Shown here piece after piece: positions 8,883 through 18,312 of a stretch of 64,000 nt of DNA. The stretch lies in NCBI GenBank assembly GCA_965200925.1, contig OZ241738.1:2232001-2296000 (forward strand). The letters run 5' to 3'. The position numbers and the translations under genes were made by a program. The notes beneath the pieces were generated by a model. That model was not told the DNA's origin. It made no database searches and worked only from the letters and a program-made list of their open reading frames with translations. Each line of letters starts with the position of its first letter. Within the stretch, counting starts at the first letter, position 1. The stretch comes from WTGU01 sp965200925 (lineage in GTDB: Bacteria; Pseudomonadota; Alphaproteobacteria; UBA828).

Positions 8883-9673
8883 CGCGCTACGAGGGGAAGG
8901 CCGCGCTGGTCACCGGCGGGGCCGGCGGAATCGGCGGGGCCATCGCACGCCGGCTGGCGGAGGAAGGCGCCGCCGTCGGCGTGCTGGACCGGCGCAGGAA
9001 GGAAGCGGCGGCGACGGCGGCCGCAATCCAGGCCGGCGGCGGCCGAGCGCTGGCGCTCACCGCCGACATCGCCGATCCCGCTTCCGTCGAGGCCGCTCTC
9101 GCCGCCATGACAGGGGCGCTGGGCGCTCCCGACGTGCTGGTCAACAACGCCGCCTTCGCCACCAAGGGCGACCTCGAAAACACTGCCCTCGCCGACTGGC
9201 AGGCGGAGATCGAGATCGACCTCGACGGCCAATTCATCTGTGCCAAGGCCGTGCTGCCGGGGATGGTCGCGCGCGGGCGCGGCGCGATCGTCAACATCGG
9301 CTCGGTCAACGGCCTGATGGCGCTGGGCAACCCGGCCTACAGCGCGGCCAAGGCGGGGCTCCTCGCTTTCACCCGGTCGCTGGCGGTCGAGTACGGGCCG
9401 AAGGGCGTGCGCGCCAACATGGTCTCGCCCGGCACGGTCGAGACCGACATCGAAACCTGGCGCATCCGGCGGCGGAAGAACCCGAAAATCTTCGCGCAGC
9501 TCGCCCGCTGGTATCCCGTGGGCCGGGTCGGCCGGCCCGAGGACATCGCCGCGGCGGTCGCTTTCGTCGCCGCCGACGAGGCCGGCTTCGTCAACGGCGC
9601 CAACCTCGTGGTCGATGGCGGCCTGACCGCCGGCCTGCCGCTCATGATCGAGGAGCTGGTGCTGGAGGAATAG
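8879..9673 (+). CDS. SDR-family NAD(P)-dependent oxidoreductase
   Basis: 264 residues, a standard length for classical short-chain dehydrogenases. The cofactor motif is TGGAGGIGGAIA near residue 13, the structural NNA motif is present, and the catalytic set is S (NIGSVNG), Y and K (YSAAKAG). The end ANLVVDGGLTAG is typical of FabG-like members. It catalyses reversible oxidation of a secondary alcohol to a ketone; the substrate is unknown. The ATGA overlap with the preceding gene shows translational coupling. Confidence 0.9.
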   Translation: MTRYEGKAALVTGGAGGIGGAIARRLAEEGAAVGVLDRRRKEAAATAAAIQAGGGRALALTADIADPASVEAALAAMTGALGAPDVLVNNAAFATKGDLENTALADWQAEIEIDLDGQFICAKAVLPGMVARGRGAIVNIGSVNGLMALGNPAYSAAKAGLLAFTRSLAVEYGPKGVRANMVSPGTVETDIETWRIRRRKNPKIFAQLARWYPVGRVGRPEDIAAAVAFVAADEAGFVNGANLVVDGGLTAGLPLMIEELVLEE

Positions 9674-9698
9674 GGGGCGCGGCGTCGGGAAATCCGGT

Positions 9699-10328
9699 TT
9701 ACGTCGCCGCGCTGGGACGGGCCGAGACCTCTTCGTGCCAGCGCCTGACGTTGGCGCATTCCTCCGGGACCGCGAGCTTCACGACCTTGCATGCGAAATC
9801 GGTGGCGCAGAGTGCGGTGACGTCGGCCACGGTGAAGCGCGGGCCGGCGATGAAGGGGTTGCCCGCGAGGCGCGCGTCGATGCGCCGGAAGAAACGCTCC
9901 AGGCGCTGCCTGCCGCGGTCCACCAAAGCCGGGATCTGGGCCACCGGCTCGACGAAGCCCGGCAGCCCGCGGCCCGCGAAGGCGGGGTGCGAATTGCGGA
10001 ACACCTCCGAGGCGCCGGGAAAAGCTTCCGTCTCCGCCCGCCGCTCCCACATCTCGACGACCGCGCGGTCGCGCCGGTCGATGCCGAAGAGCGGCGGCTC
10101 CGGATATTCCGCCTCGAAATAGCGGCAGATCGCCATCGACTCACCGATCTGTGTGCCGTCGTCGAGCTCGAGCATCGGCACGGCACGCCCCTCGTAGCGG
10201 GCGAGATAATCCTCGGAAAGCCGCGCCCCCTCGCCGGCCTCGACGACTTCGACCTCGATGCCCTTCTCGGCAAGATAGATCAGCACGCGGCGCGGATTGG
10301 GCGCCTGCCCCCAGCTGTAGAGCTTCAT
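9699..10328 (-). CDS. Glutathione S-transferase family protein
   Basis: 209 residues with a thioredoxin-like N-terminal domain (MKLYSWGQAPNPRRVLIYLA, then RAVPMLELDDG and the glutathione-contact ESMAICRY) and an alpha-helical C-terminal domain ending GPRFTVADVTALCATDFA. ATG at 10328 follows GGGAGGGCCGG. Enzymes of this type conjugate or reduce electrophiles with glutathione. It is the last gene of a minus-strand set that also holds an amidase, an oxidoreductase and a RidA protein. Confidence 0.88.
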   Translation of the reverse strand: MKLYSWGQAPNPRRVLIYLAEKGIEVEVVEAGEGARLSEDYLARYEGRAVPMLELDDGTQIGESMAICRYFEAEYPEPPLFGIDRRDRAVVEMWERRAETEAFPGASEVFRNSHPAFAGRGLPGFVEPVAQIPALVDRGRQRLERFFRRIDARLAGNPFIAGPRFTVADVTALCATDFACKVVKLAVPEECANVRRWHEEVSARPSAAT

Positions 10329-10353
10329 CCGGCCCTCCCGTCGTCCGCCGCGA

Positions 10354-11786
10354 TCAATCGCCGAGCGTCGGCCGCTTCTCGTGCCAGGGCCGGGTCGCGG
10401 CCTCGAAGGAAGCCGCCGCCCGGAACACGCCATGGTCGTCGAAGGGCCTGCCGACGATCTGCATCCCCGTCGGCACGCCGGTGGAGGCGAAGCCGGTCGG
10501 CACGCTCATCACCGGGCACTGGCTGAGCAGGTTGAAGCCGTGGGTCAGGACCCAGCCGACATAGGCCTGCAAGCGGACACCGTTGATGCGGAAATCCGCA
10601 TCCGCGTCGTCGTGATCGGCCTTGACCGCCGGCACCGCGAGGGTCGGGCAGATCATGACGTCGTAAGCCTTGAGGATCGGCTGGAGCCGCTGCCACATCC
10701 AGCCGCGGAAGGCATGGCAGCGGTAGAGGCGCGCGGTGCTGTGGCCGAGCCCCGTCTCCAGCAGCCGCACCACGTAAGGGTCCATCTCGTAGCGCCAGCG
10801 CGGCAGGAAATCGCCGGCGATGGCGGCGAAGAGGCCCTCCCACCACGTCATCCAGCAGTCGAGCACGCCGAAGTTCCAGCCGAGATCGACCTCTTCGACC
10901 GTGCACCCCATGTCGCGGAAAACCTGCGCCGCGCGTCGGGTGTTCTCCTGTACCTCCGGGTCGATCTGGAGATAGCCCAGGTCCATGGTGAAGGCGATCT
11001 TCCAGCCGCTGATGCCTTCGTAGGCGGCCGGCAACCGGAGCTTGCCCGGCAGGGTGCAGAGATCGTCCGGATGCGGGCCGGACATGACGTTCTGCATCAG
11101 GGCGGCGTCGGCGACGCTGCGGACCATGGGGCCGTAGTGGAGGATCGATTCGAAGGGGTGATCCCGGTCCAGCGGGTTGCGGCCGAAGGGCGGCTTGTAG
11201 CCGAAGAGGCCGCAGGCCGACGACGGGATGCGGATGGAGCCGCCGCCGTCGGTACCGTCGGCCAGGGTGGTCATCCCGCCGGCGACCGCGGCGCCCGCGC
11301 CGCCGGAGGAGCCGCCGAGGTGTAGTCGAGGTTCCACGGATTGGGGGTGATCCCCCAGAGCGGGCTGTGGGTGGCGCCGGAATAGGCGAACTCCGGCGTC
11401 GTGGTGCGCATGTGCATGACGGCGCCCGCGCGCAGCAGACGATCCACCGTGGGCGCGCTGTAATCGGGGCGGAAATCCTCGAAGATCTTCGAGCCGAAGG
11501 TCGTGATCTCGCCCTTGACCGGGTGGAAGTCCTTGATCGCGACCGGCACGCCTTCCAGGGCGCGGAGGCGGCCGTCGGTCTTCCCGTATTTCGCCTCCGC
11601 CTTCCTCGCCTGCGCGCGGGCGCGGTCGAAAAAGGCGTAGGTGACGGCGTTGAGCCTGGGATTGACCGCCTCCGAGCGGGCGATCAGCGCGTCCAGGAGC
11701 TCGACCGGCGAGAGGGTCCGCGCCTTGAACCGCGCGACCGCCTCGCTCGCCGTCATGTAACAAAGCGCGAGATCCGCCTCTGCCAT
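10354..11786 (-). pseudogene. Amidase-signature hydrolase disrupted by a one-base frameshift
   Basis: Two overlapping frames together make one amidase of about 475 residues. The first (from ATG 11786) reads through GVPVAIKDFHPVKG and ITPNPWNLDYTS. The second resumes at GGSSGGAGAAVAGGMT and continues to the C-terminus with GTDGGGSIRIPSSACGLFGY. The break falls in the catalytic serine signature at about 11311-11320: TCGGCGGC is found where TCGGGCGGC would keep the frame, so one G is missing. Amidases of this family hydrolyse carboxamides with a Ser-cisSer-Lys triad. Either a recent null mutation or a sequencing error in a G run. Confidence 0.8.
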
Positions 11787-11815
11787 GTCCTGATCTCCTT
11801 ACCGTGCCGTCTCCC

Positions 11816-12892
11816 TCAGGCGAGGGGCACGACCTCCCGGGTCTGGATGCTCCGGTCGGCGGCGATGACGATGCGCAGGCTGTTCACCGCGCTCTCCATG
11901 TGTTCGGAGAGATCGAGATCTTCGCGGATCGCCTTGAGCAGAAACGCTTGTTCCCGGTCGCAGAGTTCCTGGTGGCTGGGCTCGTCGGCCATGTCGACCC
12001 ATTCGTCCTCGCGGACGAAATTGTTGGCATCGTCGATCTCGCCTGAGTGGCAGAGCAGTGCGTTCGTCTTGGTGTGCGAATCGATGTCGTCGGAAGCGGC
12101 GTGGGACTGCCCCTCCTGCGGCATGACGATGCTCACGCTCCCCTTGGGCCCCACCACGTCTTTGACGAAGAACGCGACCTCGCTCATCATCGGCCCCCAG
12201 CCGGCTTCGTACCAGCCGACGGAGCCGTCGTCGAATTCCACGTGGAGGTGGCCGTAATTCTGCCGCTTGGTATCGTCGGAGAGCTTCGCCCCGATGCCGT
12301 GCACGCGAACCGGCCGGGCACCCGTCATCTGGCACATGACGTCGACGTAGTGGACTCCGCAATCGACGAGCGGCGTCAGCGATTCCATCAGGTTGCGATG
12401 CCAGTTCCAGGCGGGCCCGCGGCTCTGCTGGTTCAAGTTCATGCGCATGACGAGCGGCTTGCCCAACGTCCGGGCGCGAGCGATGAACGCCTGCCAGGCG
12501 GGGTGCACGCGCAGGATGTAACCGACGACGAGCTTCCTGCCGGTCTCCCGCGCCTTGTCGACCACGGCCTGGGCGCCTTCGACGGTCGTCGCCAGCGGTT
12601 TTTCGGTGAAGACGTGGCAACCGGCGTCGAACGCCTTGAGGCAGAACGCCTCGTGGGTGTCGGGGTAGGTGTTGACGGACACCACGTCCGGTTCGGATCG
12701 CGAAAGGGCCTCGTCGAAATTGTCGTAGCGGGGCAGGGTCGCCAGCTCGGCCGGCAGGTCATTGCGCCCGCGGATGCGCCGGCTGCACAGGCCGACGACC
12801 TCGAACCCCTCGATCTTCCGATAGGCGAGGGCATGGCTGAGCCCCATATTGCCGACGCCCACCACCAGGACCTTGAGCACTCCGTTCCGCAT
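11816..12892 (-). CDS. Gfo/Idh/MocA-family oxidoreductase
   Basis: 358 residues. The N-terminal Rossmann fold shows VLVVGVGNMGLSHALAYRK and the conserved EKPLATT loop. The C-terminal alpha/beta domain includes GGxx-like DCGVHYVDVMCQM, where the His is the usual substrate-contact residue. Members oxidise sugars, polyols or related hydroxy compounds with NAD(P). ATG at 12892 with GGGAG upstream. It lies between the amidase and the RidA gene, all on the minus strand. Confidence 0.88.
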   Translation of the reverse strand: MRNGVLKVLVVGVGNMGLSHALAYRKIEGFEVVGLCSRRIRGRNDLPAELATLPRYDNFDEALSRSEPDVVSVNTYPDTHEAFCLKAFDAGCHVFTEKPLATTVEGAQAVVDKARETGRKLVVGYILRVHPAWQAFIARARTLGKPLVMRMNLNQQSRGPAWNWHRNLMESLTPLVDCGVHYVDVMCQMTGARPVRVHGIGAKLSDDTKRQNYGHLHVEFDDGSVGWYEAGWGPMMSEVAFFVKDVVGPKGSVSIVMPQEGQSHAASDDIDSHTKTNALLCHSGEIDDANNFVREDEWVDMADEPSHQELCDREQAFLLKAIREDLDLSEHMESAVNSLRIVIAADRSIQTREVVPLA

Positions 12893-12985
12893 GGCGCCAC
12901 TCCCCCCTCGGCGGCCGCTCCGCAGGCGGCGGTCGCGCGCAGCGATTGTGCCGCCCCTCCGGCGGCGGAGCAAACCGTCGGCATC

Positions 12986-13420
12986 CTACCGGCCGAGCGG
13001 CACTGCGGCCATGCCCTCGATCTCGATCAGCATTTTCGGATGGGCGAGCTCGGTCACGCCGACCAGGGTGCGCGGCGGCGGGTTCGCCGGATCGAAATGG
13101 CGCGCCGATATCTCGTTCAGCACGTCCTGGCCCGACATGTCGGTCAGATAGATGTTGAGCTTGACGATCGCCGGGAAGTCGGCATCCGCCGCCCGCAGGA
13201 TGGTCCCGATATTGGCGAAGGTCTTCTCCGTCTGCTCGCGGATGCCGCCGGCCAGCCATGCCGCTTCGGCCACCGGGTCGTGCGGGTGCTTGTGGTAGAT
13301 CGGGATCGGCCCGCAACCGGAGAACAGCAGCAGCCTGGCGTTTTCCACCGCGAAGGCGGCGCTGAACGGGCTCCTGTATTCCGGTTCGAGCGGGATGTGG
13401 TGGACGGGCGTGATCCTCAT
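12986..13420 (-). CDS. RidA/YjgF/YER057c/UK114-family protein
   Basis: 144 residues, typical length. It has LLLFSGCGPIPIY, REQTEKTFANIGTILRAADA, IVKLNIYLTDM and a PPPRTLVGVTELAHPKMLIEIEGMA-like C-terminus in which the usual arginine contact precedes TLVGV. RidA homologues deaminate reactive enamine/imine intermediates, and catabolic paralogues often accompany amidases and PLP enzymes. ATG at 13420. It is divergent from the Fe-S/ETF operon that starts at 13499. Confidence 0.85.
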   Translation of the reverse strand: MRITPVHHIPLEPEYRSPFSAAFAVENARLLLFSGCGPIPIYHKHPHDPVAEAAWLAGGIREQTEKTFANIGTILRAADADFPAIVKLNIYLTDMSGQDVLNEISARHFDPANPPPRTLVGVTELAHPKMLIEIEGMAAVPLGR

Positions 13421-13498
13421 GGTGGGGCCTCGTCGTCGGTGCGCCGGCCCCATGCTAGACCATCGCTTGCGGTGCCGAAACGGCGCCCGGAGTGAGCC

Positions 13499-16400
13499 AT
13501 GGAGACCCGCGAACTCTTCTGGGAGATCACGCCGCTGGGCTACGCACTCTTCTACGCCGTGGCCAGCGTGGCCATGGCAGTTTGCGCGGCCGGCGTCGCC
13601 TGGAGCATCTTCCGTTACACGCGAGGGCGGAAGAGCCCGGTGCCGGTCCACCCGTGGCGCGGCTTCCGGCGGATGCTCGCCGACGTCTTCTCCCAACGGA
13701 CCGTCCGTCGGCGCGACCGGGCGGCCGGGCACGCCCATACGCCGATCCTCTACGGCTTCCTCCTGCTGCTCGCCGCGACCAGCATCATCACGGTCGAATA
13801 CGACATCTCGGAGCCGCTGTTCGGCTTCACCTTCTGGCACGGGACGTTCTATCTCGCCTTCAGCCTGATCGCCGACCTGGCCGGCCTCGGCCTGATCGCG
13901 GGCACGGGCTACATGATGTGGCGTCGCTGGCGGACGCGCCCCGCGAAGCTGGCCTACCGACGGGACTACCGCGGCGAAACCGCGCTCCGGCCCGCCGCCC
14001 GCGCCTGGCGAATCGAGGATGCGCTGTTCCTGTGGGCGCTGCTCCTGATCGGGCTCACCGGCTTTCTCCAGGAGGGCGTTCGCCTCGCCCAGGACCGGCC
14101 GCCCTGGGGGCCGTGGTCGCCGGTCGGCTGGACGCTTGCCCAGGCCATGACGGGCCTCGGGATGGACGAGGCGCTGGCGGCGGCCGTCCGGCGCGCCAAC
14201 TGGTGGTTTCACGGGATCGTCGCCCTGCTCTTCATCGCCGCGATCCCCTGGAGCAAGGCCCGGCACCTGCTCGCCGTCCTGGGCTCCCTCTCGGTCCGCG
14301 ACGACGAGGCCCTGCGTCGCCTCCCCCCGGCGCGCCCGGGGGAAGGCGCCGCAGGCGCGATCGGCATCGGCCGGCTCGCGGAATTCTCATGGAAGGACCT
14401 GCTCAATTTCGACGCCTGCACTAAGTGCGGCCGCTGCCACGAGGCCTGCCCGGCGACCGCCGCCGGCGCGCCGCTCAGCCCGCGTGACCTGATCCTCGAC
14501 CTGCGCGCCCGCGCCGCGCGGCCCCGCGCGGACGGCGGCGCTCCTCTCGTCGGCGCGGTGCTCGAGGCCGAGACGCTGTGGTCCTGTCGCTCCTGCGGCG
14601 CCTGCATGGAGATCTGTCCGGTCGGGATCGAACACCCGCCGATGATCGTGCAGATGCGCCGCCGCCTGGTCGAAGACGGCGCCATGGAGGGGCAGTTGCG
14701 CGACACCCTCGACGCCATCGCCAACCGCGGCAACAGCTTCGGCGAGAGCCCGAAGACCCGCGCCGGCTGGACGGCGGCGCTCGAATTCCCCGTCAAGGAC
14801 ATCCGGGCGGTGCCCGCCGAACATCTCTGGTTCGTCGGTGACTACGCCTCCTACGACCCGCGCAACCAGGCGGTCTCGCGGACGGTCGCGCGGCTGTTCC
14901 GCGCCGGCGGAGTCGATTTCGGCCTGCTCCATGAAGGCGAGCGGAACGCCGGCAACGACGTGCGCCGGGTGGGCGAGGAGGGGCTGTTCGAGACCTTGGC
15001 CGAGCACAATCTGGCGGCGATGGCGGCGGCGCGGCGGTTCTCGAAGATCGTGACCACGGATCCGCACAGCTACAACACGATCCGCAACGAATATCCCGAT
15101 TACGGGGCGGTAGCGCCGATCCGCCACTACACGAGCGTGCTCGCCGCGCTCCTGGGAAGCGGCCGCCTTGCCGTGACCAAGCCGCTCGGCAAGCGGGTGA
15201 CGCTCCACGACCCGTGCCATCTGGGCCGGCTCAACGGCCATTACGACGAGCCGCGCCGGGTGCTCGAACTGATCGGCTGCGAACTGGTCGAGATGCCGCG
15301 CTGCCGCGACAATTCGTTCTGCTGCGGTGCCGGCGGCGGGCGTATCTGGATGGCCGATCCGCCCGGCAGGGAGAAGCCCGCCGAGAACCGGATGCACGAA
15401 GCGGCGGCCCTGGGTAGGCTCGACGCCTTCGTCGTCTGCTGCCCCAAGGACATGACCATGTTCGAAGACGCCCGCAAGACGAGCGGCCACGAGAGCGATT
15501 TCGTCGTCCAGGACCTGGCGGAGCTGGTGGCCGAGGCGATCGACCTGGAGAAGCTCGATCTTCGGGCACTCCCGGCCCTCGTCGATCGGATCGCCGATGC
15601 CGCCGCGGCCCGCATTGCCGACGCGGCGGCCGACCGGCTCGCCGACGCGGTGGCCGAGCGGGTGCTGGGCGCGCTCGCCGAGAGGATGCCGGCGCCCGTA
15701 TCGGCGCCAGCGTCCGCCGTCCCCGCCGTGGACGGCGGCGAACCGGCGCCCCTTCCCTGGCGCGCGGTGCCGGTCACGCCGGCGGAATTGCCGCCCCACG
15801 ACGTGCCGTCGAAGGAAGGGCCGCGCCTGCTCGTCGCGGTGAAGCGGGTGGGCACGTTGGGCGCCGACTTCGCCATCGACGCGGGCGCGCGCGCCATCGC
15901 CGACGCGCATTTCGAATACGAATTGAACGAATGGGACGACGCCGCGCTGGAGGCGGCGCTGCTGCTGACCGAGCGCCTCGGCACGGGCGAGGTGGTGGCG
16001 GTCACGGTCGGCCCCGCGGGCGCCGACGACGTCCTGCGCCGCGCGCTCGCCAAGGGCGCCCATCGCGCGGTGCGGGTCTGGGACGAATCCTTGCGCGACG
16101 CCGATCCCCTGACCGTGGCCCGCGCGCTCGCGGGCGTCGCCGTGCGGGAGGAGCCGGACGCCATCCTGACCGGCGCGCAATCCGCCGATCTCGCGCAGGG
16201 CGCCACGGGCTCGGCGCTGGCGCGCATTCTGGGTCTTCCCCACGCCGCGGTCGTCCTCGACGTCGACTGGGACGGCGACGGGGAAATGACCGTGACCCGT
16301 GAGATCGAAGGCGGGACACGGCAGCGCATCGCGCTTCCGGCGCCGGCGCTTCTGACGATCCAGACCGGCGGCAACACGCCGCGCTACGCGACGATGCGCA

Positions 16401-16597
16401 TGATCAAGCAGGCGCGGAAGAAGCCGATCGCCCTGGTCGACGGCGCCACCGTCGGCCTCGACCAGGCGGGGGCGGTGGTGCGCCGGGTCTACGAGCCGCC
16501 CAAGACCGGACGCGCGGCGATGATCGAGGGCGACGCGGCGGCGGTCGCCAGGGCCATCGCCGGCATTGTCCGGGAGAAGCGGGGAGAGGACCGATGA
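13499..16597 (+). CDS. Membrane Fe-S oxidoreductase (DgcB/HdrBC-like) fused to ETF beta subunit
   Basis: 1032 residues with several parts. Residues 1-260 hold several hydrophobic helices like the cytochrome-b-type anchor of nitrate reductase gamma/DgcB. Two 4Fe-4S motifs follow (CTKCGRCHEACP near 307 and CRSCGACMEICP near 363). Two CCG-type HdrB repeats come next (HDPCHLGRLNGH near 570 and CCGAGGGRIW near 608, with CCPKDM near 647). A helical repeat linker (about 694-730; RIADAAAARIADAAADRLAD) leads into a complete EtfB domain (about 774-1032; LLVAVKRVG, TGAQSADLAQG). It probably passes electrons from flavoenzyme dehydrogenases through ETF to membrane carriers. EtfA follows with an ATGA overlap. 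The fusion is unusual: these are normally separate genes. Confidence 0.9.
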   Translation: METRELFWEITPLGYALFYAVASVAMAVCAAGVAWSIFRYTRGRKSPVPVHPWRGFRRMLADVFSQRTVRRRDRAAGHAHTPILYGFLLLLAATSIITVEYDISEPLFGFTFWHGTFYLAFSLIADLAGLGLIAGTGYMMWRRWRTRPAKLAYRRDYRGETALRPAARAWRIEDALFLWALLLIGLTGFLQEGVRLAQDRPPWGPWSPVGWTLAQAMTGLGMDEALAAAVRRANWWFHGIVALLFIAAIPWSKARHLLAVLGSLSVRDDEALRRLPPARPGEGAAGAIGIGRLAEFSWKDLLNFDACTKCGRCHEACPATAAGAPLSPRDLILDLRARAARPRADGGAPLVGAVLEAETLWSCRSCGACMEICPVGIEHPPMIVQMRRRLVEDGAMEGQLRDTLDAIANRGNSFGESPKTRAGWTAALEFPVKDIRAVPAEHLWFVGDYASYDPRNQAVSRTVARLFRAGGVDFGLLHEGERNAGNDVRRVGEEGLFETLAEHNLAAMAAARRFSKIVTTDPHSYNTIRNEYPDYGAVAPIRHYTSVLAALLGSGRLAVTKPLGKRVTLHDPCHLGRLNGHYDEPRRVLELIGCELVEMPRCRDNSFCCGAGGGRIWMADPPGREKPAENRMHEAAALGRLDAFVVCCPKDMTMFEDARKTSGHESDFVVQDLAELVAEAIDLEKLDLRALPALVDRIADAAAARIADAAADRLADAVAERVLGALAERMPAPVSAPASAVPAVDGGEPAPLPWRAVPVTPAELPPHDVPSKEGPRLLVAVKRVGTLGADFAIDAGARAIADAHFEYELNEWDDAALEAALLLTERLGTGEVVAVTVGPAGADDVLRRALAKGAHRAVRVWDESLRDADPLTVARALAGVAVREEPDAILTGAQSADLAQGATGSALARILGLPHAAVVLDVDWDGDGEMTVTREIEGGTRQRIALPAPALLTIQTGGNTPRYATMRMIKQARKKPIALVDGATVGLDQAGAVVRRVYEPPKTGRAAMIEGDAAAVARAIAGIVREKRGEDR

Positions 16598-17562
16598 GCG
16601 GCGGAATCCTCGTCGTCGCCGAGCATTTCGACGGGGCACTCGGCGCCGTCACGCTGGAGGCGATCGGCGCTGCGACGGCGCTCAAGGGCCATTTCGGCGG
16701 CCCGCTTGCCGTCGTCGTCGTCGGACGCGAGACGGACGCGCTCGCCGCGGCCGCCAACGTGGCGGGCGTGGACGAGATTCTGACGGTCGAGCGGGCCGAT
16801 TCGCATTTCGACGCGGCGCTTTACGAGGCGGTCGTCTGCGCCGCGGCCGAGGCGCGCGAGGCGCGGTTGGTGTTGATCGGCCACACGGCCGCCGGCATGG
16901 CCTGCGGCCCCGCCGTCGCCGCCCGCCTCGGCGCCGGCTTCGCTGCCGACGTCTTCGGGCTGGCGGTCGAGGAGGGCGCACTCGTCGCGAGCCGCAGCGG
17001 CTACGGGGGCAAGGTGACGGTCGACCTGTGCTTTCCCGGCAAGCCCGTGGTCGTGCTGACCTTGCGCGGGGCGACCTTCGCCGCGCCGGACGGGCCGGGC
17101 GGGGCGAAGGTCGTGCCCTTCCCGGTCGACCTCGACGCGGTGCCCGGTACCGCCCGCCATCGGGATTACCTGCCGGCGCCCCCCGCCGACGTCGATATCG
17201 CGAAGGCGGCGTTCATCCTCTCGGTCGGGCGCGCGGTCGGGGAAGGCGAGAACCTGCCGCGCTTCGCACGCCTGGCCGAGCGTCTTGGCGCCACACTCGG
17301 CTGCTCCCGGCCGGTCGCCGATTCGGGCTGGCTGCCGAAAGCCCACCAAGTGGGCCAGTCCGGCACCGTCGCCGCCGATTGCAAGCTCTACATCGCGCTC
17401 GGGATTTCGGGCGCCGTCCAGCATCTGGCCGGGATGAAGCACGTCGATACGATCGTCGCGGTGAACACCGACCGCGAGGCGCCGATCTTCGGCGTTGCCC
17501 ACCATGGCGCCTGCATCGACATCTTCGCCCTCGCCGACGCTCTGGAACGGGAATTCGAATGA
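16594..17562 (+). CDS. etfA: Electron transfer flavoprotein alpha subunit
   Basis: 322 residues. The N-terminal domain (ILVVAEHFDGALGAVTLEA) is followed by the C-terminal FAD domain with GRAVGEGENLP, SRPVADSGWLPKAHQVGQSG and LYIALGISGAVQHLAGM, then INTDREAPIF-like VAVNTDREAPIF and the final DIFALADAL. All FAD-contact motifs are present. It pairs with the EtfB domain fused to the upstream Fe-S protein; the ATGA overlap (16594-16597) indicates coupled translation in a 1:1 ratio. Confidence 0.95.
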   Translation: MSGGILVVAEHFDGALGAVTLEAIGAATALKGHFGGPLAVVVVGRETDALAAAANVAGVDEILTVERADSHFDAALYEAVVCAAAEAREARLVLIGHTAAGMACGPAVAARLGAGFAADVFGLAVEEGALVASRSGYGGKVTVDLCFPGKPVVVLTLRGATFAAPDGPGGAKVVPFPVDLDAVPGTARHRDYLPAPPADVDIAKAAFILSVGRAVGEGENLPRFARLAERLGATLGCSRPVADSGWLPKAHQVGQSGTVAADCKLYIALGISGAVQHLAGMKHVDTIVAVNTDREAPIFGVAHHGACIDIFALADALEREFE

Positions 17563-17588
17563 GGGCGCGGAGAGGAGAACCCCCCGTC

Positions 17589-18065
17589 ATGGATTCGGAA
17601 ATGGACCGTTTCATGCGGCGCGCGGTCGCGCTTTCGGACCGCTGCATGCGCGGCAGGCTGGGCGGCCCTTTCGGCGCGGTGATCGCGAAGGACGGCGCGA
17701 TCGTCGCCGAGGGCTGCAACCAGGTCACGTCCTGCAACGACCCCAGCGCCCATGCCGAGATCGTGGCGATCCGCGCCGCCTGCCGGAGGCTCGGGACCTT
17801 CAGCCTCGCGGGATGCGCGATCTATTCCAGCGCGGAGCCCTGCCCGATGTGCCTGGGCGCCATCTATTGGGCGCGCCTCGACCGCCTCGTTTATGCGAAC
17901 ACCCGCGCCGATGCCGCCGCCATCGGCTTCGACGACGAATTCCTTTATGAGGAACTCGTGAAACCCGTCGCGGCGCGCGCGCTCCCGACCGTCCACATGC
18001 CCAGAGAAGACGCCCTCGCCGTATTCCGCGCCTGGCCCGACCTCGAAGGCCGGGTCCCCTACTGA
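17589..18065 (+). CDS. guaD: Nucleoside/guanine deaminase (GuaD-like)
   Basis: 158 residues of the cytidine-deaminase fold. The zinc and catalytic motifs are HAEIVAIRAAC (His and Glu) and PCPMCLGAIYWARLDRLVYA (two Cys). The C-terminal segment DAAAIGFDDEFLYEEL is characteristic of bacterial guanine deaminases, which convert guanine to xanthine. ATG at 17589, 26 bases after etfA, with GAGGAG upstream. Linkage to the ETF module suggests co-expression, but the metabolic link is not obvious. Confidence 0.85.
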   Translation: MDSEMDRFMRRAVALSDRCMRGRLGGPFGAVIAKDGAIVAEGCNQVTSCNDPSAHAEIVAIRAACRRLGTFSLAGCAIYSSAEPCPMCLGAIYWARLDRLVYANTRADAAAIGFDDEFLYEELVKPVAARALPTVHMPREDALAVFRAWPDLEGRVPY

Positions 18066-18086
18066 CCGGTGTGCGCGCACCGGTCA
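18063..18086. terminator. Palindromic hairpin at the guaD stop codon
   Basis: TGACCGGTG and CACCGGTCA form a perfect 9-bp stem around a 6-base loop. The left arm begins with the guaD stop codon. No T tract follows. It probably ends or stabilises the 3' end of the etf-guaD transcript. From 18087 to about 18250 nothing else is recognised. Confidence 0.55.
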
Positions 18087-18252
18087 GACACGGCCGCGCC
18101 AGGGTGGGGACGCGAGCGATCGAGTCCGAGCCCGGCATCGCGCGGGTGCCGTTCAGCGGGTGCCGCGCAGGGCGCGGTTTCTTTGTCTCGCGGCAGGCCA
18201 AGCTCGGATCTTGCCTATCGTTACTCCAAACATCTGGAAAGCTACATCGAGG

Positions 18253-18303
18253 CTAATCAGTCGATATGATGTCGGCGATCTCGCGCAGCCTCTCCCTTAT
18301 CCG
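18253..18303 (-). pseudogene. Possible separated 3' end of the restriction gene
   Basis: On the minus strand this short stretch reads RIRERLREIADIISTD and a stop, which looks like a genuine protein C-terminus and is not part of the transposase on the other strand. The restriction-like gene to the right (20209-21015) loses homology exactly where the mobile element begins. This piece is therefore a candidate for its original end, left on the far side of the insertion. The link is an inference from position and composition. Confidence 0.3.
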
Positions 18304-18312
18304 AACTCGTGA

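Noticed and set aside
18268..18312. N-terminal transposase continuation in another frame before the IS1595 fragment
   Set aside because: The plus-strand translation resembles no transposase segment; the minus strand here encodes a more plausible protein end, so the transposase is taken to begin after the in-frame stop at 18310.
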